Below, in pieces: positions 6,801-7,443 of a DNA stretch of 7,443 nucleotides. Position numbers and translations under genes: made by a program. The stretch spans positions 20,747 to 28,189 of the forward strand of contig DAFD01000099.1 in the NCBI GenBank assembly GCA_002497895.1. Reading direction: 5' to 3'. The stretch is from Euryarchaeota archaeon UBA175. GTDB lineage: Archaea > Thermoplasmatota > Poseidoniia > Poseidoniales > Thalassarchaeaceae. Numbering within the stretch: the first letter of the stretch is position 1; the number at the start of each line of letters is the position of its first letter. The notes under the pieces are model-generated. The model did not search any database. It saw only the letters and a program-made list of their open reading frames with translations, and was not told the DNA's origin.

Positions 6801-7037
6801 CTCGGTCTAGCGATTGTTCTACAGCGCCAGCGCCGTGACGGTGTCGGTGCAGAGGTCTACGATTACCATGAGGAATACGACTATTCTGATGAACCCCAAG
6901 TGAGCCCACTTGTGGCTCCTCCAGTACCACCTGGAATGGCTCCTCCTCTACCACCTGAGGGACTGCCCGCGGGTTGGACAATGCAACAGTGGAATCACTA
7001 CGGTGAGGAGTACCTTCGACGCCGCGAACAGTCCTGA
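3879..7037 (+). CDS. Membrane-anchored surface protein: thioredoxin-like head, CARDB/cadherin-like stalk
   Basis: This is a 1052-residue multidomain protein, predicted to lie outside the cell with one C-terminal anchor. Residues 1-30 look like a Sec signal or signal anchor (Lys9, hydrophobic 11-30). Residues 50-155 resemble a thioredoxin/Omp28-like domain with WCGPC (65-69) and a GGYPT cis-proline loop (118-122). Residues about 288-405 look like a CARDB domain (PLIDVGITDFDA, then VNIANNGAEA). An Ig-like region follows (412-525), then a less clear one (526-625). Residues 626-730 and 731-823 are cadherin/tandem-95-like, with DTDDN and NINDAPAIEL boundaries; 825-930 is a last CARDB-like domain. 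An acidic linker (935-950) leads to a membrane helix at about 954-980, then RQRR, which fits a cytoplasmic tail. The tail is Tyr/acidic (992-1004), proline-rich (1012-1030), and ends in GWTMQQWNHYGEEYL (1032-1046). Only six cysteines occur (66, 69, 133, 153, 873, 880), easily paired. The function is unknown: thiol redox chemistry at the cell surface or adhesion are both possible. Confidence 0.85.
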   Translation: MTAAQQLNKLPSLMMAFLMLTMSAVGYFAIEEQSAEKEELVAEDMPRFATSPGHSVFGEYVGAHWCGPCMGSASPSLVNLKNSNSEDFTYVSFFEGASTGWPSDGPVNRQNHVMANSGGYPTFAFADETSGSCYKVGSSGSNYYDADFTTGGCMHADSSDFSLEMGIALDSAGDTVTTSLEMTYLGAGDITVFVYGAITEKVGAEPYDDGSSPHHVWREWLLSDTNDFTEITLTANQAETLTWDNPLSTVRPGGGYTQWENFWPVFALMDGDYSTYNEVYAAIDFDMGPLIDVGITDFDARNSNDNTGFVAGDILELDVNIANNGAEAYNDGGSIDIYHLTGGEEIHLGGISINQLGVGGTQSYSATFDTSDLTLLPSGTSSFRARLSGLTGDRVVTNDYEDDLALHDMPPVPNRPAAVGAASVERGTPIQFESTALPNDLVDEMSTMTAVMEYSTSGSETWDTSWISAIDLIGSGGNARYIHTISAPMNAQSGTYDIRMQWTDAGGQSSDWEVTTDAFELRNAMPKILGAGDDGYAGIPTVKVETVETVSIVGMVSDAETSLSDLTIDSDAHEFISFDPLNLEITVSFDEIVYDSRGTPISQGIFITLGDGEDFSSGTLMFNVIENGQPRWSGVPTQSFDEGSSASLSLTEFLTDTDDNGNPTSTGLLTLSVVSVSDESLMTASINGQTLNVESVDDDSFGMAEIVVRASDGVKESDTVITFHINNINDAPAIELGEYVSQIVQTGERLNIDILAMVSDVDDPSEEIWVTVTTFVPGAVQYNPISGIATMSWSESGQEMVTITAEDRHGASSAAIMTIEVVNDLPLLWVDSSGYGDLAVSMDNTDYSSNPSVSIANVGTLELSDIKVLWSVCNSITGICNDFGVSHNLGPFIVLANSGEGLKVGDYVTLTVDAVDSTGFDRSTPDSFKAYATEAVEEIPEEPEDEPENVDKGTLSVMTVGVMAIGLLLAVSLVLGLAIVLQRQRRDGVGAEVYDYHEEYDYSDEPQVSPLVAPPVPPGMAPPLPPEGLPAGWTMQQWNHYGEEYLRRREQS

Positions 7038-7058
7038 TTGGACTGAGTTCGCGGCTGG

Positions 7059-7076
7059 GCACCTTCAAGAAGGTGC
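7059..7076. promoter_or_regulatory. Perfect 8-base inverted repeat before lonB
   Basis: GCACCTTCAAGAAGGTGC consists of two perfect eight-base arms around AA. It lies 22 bases after the stop of the surface protein gene and 32 bases before the lonB start. As RNA it would form a strong hairpin, but no T run follows, so it is not a standard intrinsic terminator. It may be a processing or stability hairpin in a shared mRNA, or an operator for a regulator of lonB. The symmetry is certain; the role is inferred. Confidence 0.5.
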
Positions 7077-7095
7077 GATGAGCAGGACAAATCCC

Positions 7096-7103
7096 GAGGG
7101 GAT
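7096..7103 (+). promoter_or_regulatory. Shine-Dalgarno-like site of lonB
   Basis: GAGGGGAT ends five bases before the ATG at 7109 and differs by one base from GAGGTGAT, the complement of the usual archaeal 16S 3' end. It supports the ATG at 7109 over the out-of-frame ATG at 7102, which it overlaps and which leads to a stop within a few codons. The motif, and the lack of any TATA-like stretch in 7038-7108, suggest lonB is translated from a longer transcript beginning upstream of 3879. Confidence 0.5.
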
Positions 7104-7108
7104 GTGCG

Positions 7109-7443
7109 ATGAGCGACGAGCAAAAGCTGGATGACCCACTTGAGTCGTGGGAGGATGGTGCTGCTTTCGGTGTCGCTAGCAGCAAGGATCCTATCTGCAA
7201 AACTCCTGTCGAGGAATGGTCGGATGCTCTCGATATCGTCTCGACCGAGGAGGTTCCTATCCCCGATAAATTGGTCGATCAGGTAATCGGACAAGAGGCA
7301 GCCTCTATCATTGTCCGAAAGGCTGCCGAGCAGCGCCGACACATCATCATGGTTGGCGAGCCAGGAACTGGCAAGTCGATGTTGTCTCGCTCGATGACCG
7401 AGTTCCTCCCAAAGGAGCAACTCGAAGATATCCTCGTCTATCG
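7109..7443 (+). CDS. lonB: Archaeal Lon protease (LonB), N-terminal part (cut by the window edge)
   Basis: This is an ATP-dependent AAA+ serine protease that degrades damaged or regulatory proteins; archaeal LonB is normally tethered to the inner face of the membrane. The frame is open for 111 codons to the window edge. After about 44 acidic, poorly conserved residues, the family start is clear: STEEVPIPDKLVDQVIGQE (45-63), then KAAEQRRHIIMVGEPGTGKS (71-90). The latter contains the Walker A motif GEPGTGKS (83-90), followed by LPKEQLEDILVY (100-111), typical of archaeal LonB just after Walker A. The membrane segments, Walker B and Ser-Lys catalytic dyad would lie beyond the edge and are not seen. 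No in-frame start exists upstream before the stop at 7079-7081, so the ATG at 7109 is firm. It follows the large surface protein on the same strand after 71 bases, probably sharing its transcript. Confidence 0.92.
   Translation, partial: MSDEQKLDDPLESWEDGAAFGVASSKDPICKTPVEEWSDALDIVSTEEVPIPDKLVDQVIGQEAASIIVRKAAEQRRHIIMVGEPGTGKSMLSRSMTEFLPKEQLEDILVY

Noticed and set aside
6763..7200. Minus-strand open frame of 145 codons
   Set aside because: Antisense to the membrane helix and tail of the surface protein and the start of lonB. Composition is low-complexity with no recognisable domain, while both + strand genes have clear motifs.
6998..7420. Minus-strand 140-codon frame at the right edge
   Set aside because: It is antisense to lonB, whose Walker A motif and conserved flanks are unmistakable.
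1..7443. tRNA, rRNA, CRISPR array, insertion sequence or integration site
   Set aside because: No cloverleaf-like sequence, regularly spaced repeats, transposase or recombinase motifs, or target-site duplications were seen. Intergenic space is too short for most of these.

Overview
The window is archaeal, and most likely from a Poseidoniales (Marine Group II) or related Thermoplasmatota genome. The archaeal/eukaryal-type aspartyl-tRNA synthetase, the start of a LonB-type Lon protease, the TrmI tRNA methyltransferase, TATA-box promoters and a huge secreted thioredoxin/CARDB/cadherin-like protein with a C-terminal anchor all point that way. The domain-level call is well supported by the sequence. 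The order-level call rests on recalled resemblance and needs a database search.

Layout, left to right. (1) Minus strand, 1-1703: the N-terminal 81 codons of a formyltransferase-like protein run off the left edge, preceded by aspS. (2) An 87-base divergent intergenic region (1704-1790) holds the aspS TATA box and two strong DNA dyads. (3) Plus strand, 1791-2873: an aldo/keto reductase very similar to the Kv-beta/YghZ group. (4) Convergent with it on the minus strand, 2918-3730: trmI. (5) A 148-base divergent intergenic region (3731-3878) holds an AT-rich repeat/dyad cluster, a perfect hairpin followed by five T, and the TATA box of the next gene. (6) Plus strand, 3879-7037: a 1052-residue membrane-anchored extracytoplasmic protein with an N-terminal thioredoxin-like domain and a proline-rich tail. 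(7) After a 71-base gap with a perfect dyad, from 7109 to the right edge: the beginning of lonB. Coding density is high and there is no tRNA, rRNA, CRISPR or insertion sequence.

Expression. Three genes (the formyltransferase-like gene, aspS and the large surface protein) have a TATA-like element centred 25.5 to 27.5 bases upstream of the ATG. This is the geometry of leaderless archaeal mRNA, where transcription starts at the start codon. lonB has no TATA-like stretch but does have a Shine-Dalgarno-like motif, which suggests it is read from the transcript of the surface protein.

Functionally, aspS, trmI and the formyltransferase-like gene are translation or one-carbon related housekeeping genes, and the reductase is probably an NADPH-dependent carbonyl detoxification enzyme. 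The least explained item is the large surface protein: an outward-facing WCGPC thioredoxin-like head, a stalk of beta-sandwich domains, one C-terminal membrane segment, and a cytoplasmic Tyr/acidic, polyproline and Trp-rich tail. It lies directly upstream of a gene for a usually membrane-anchored protease.
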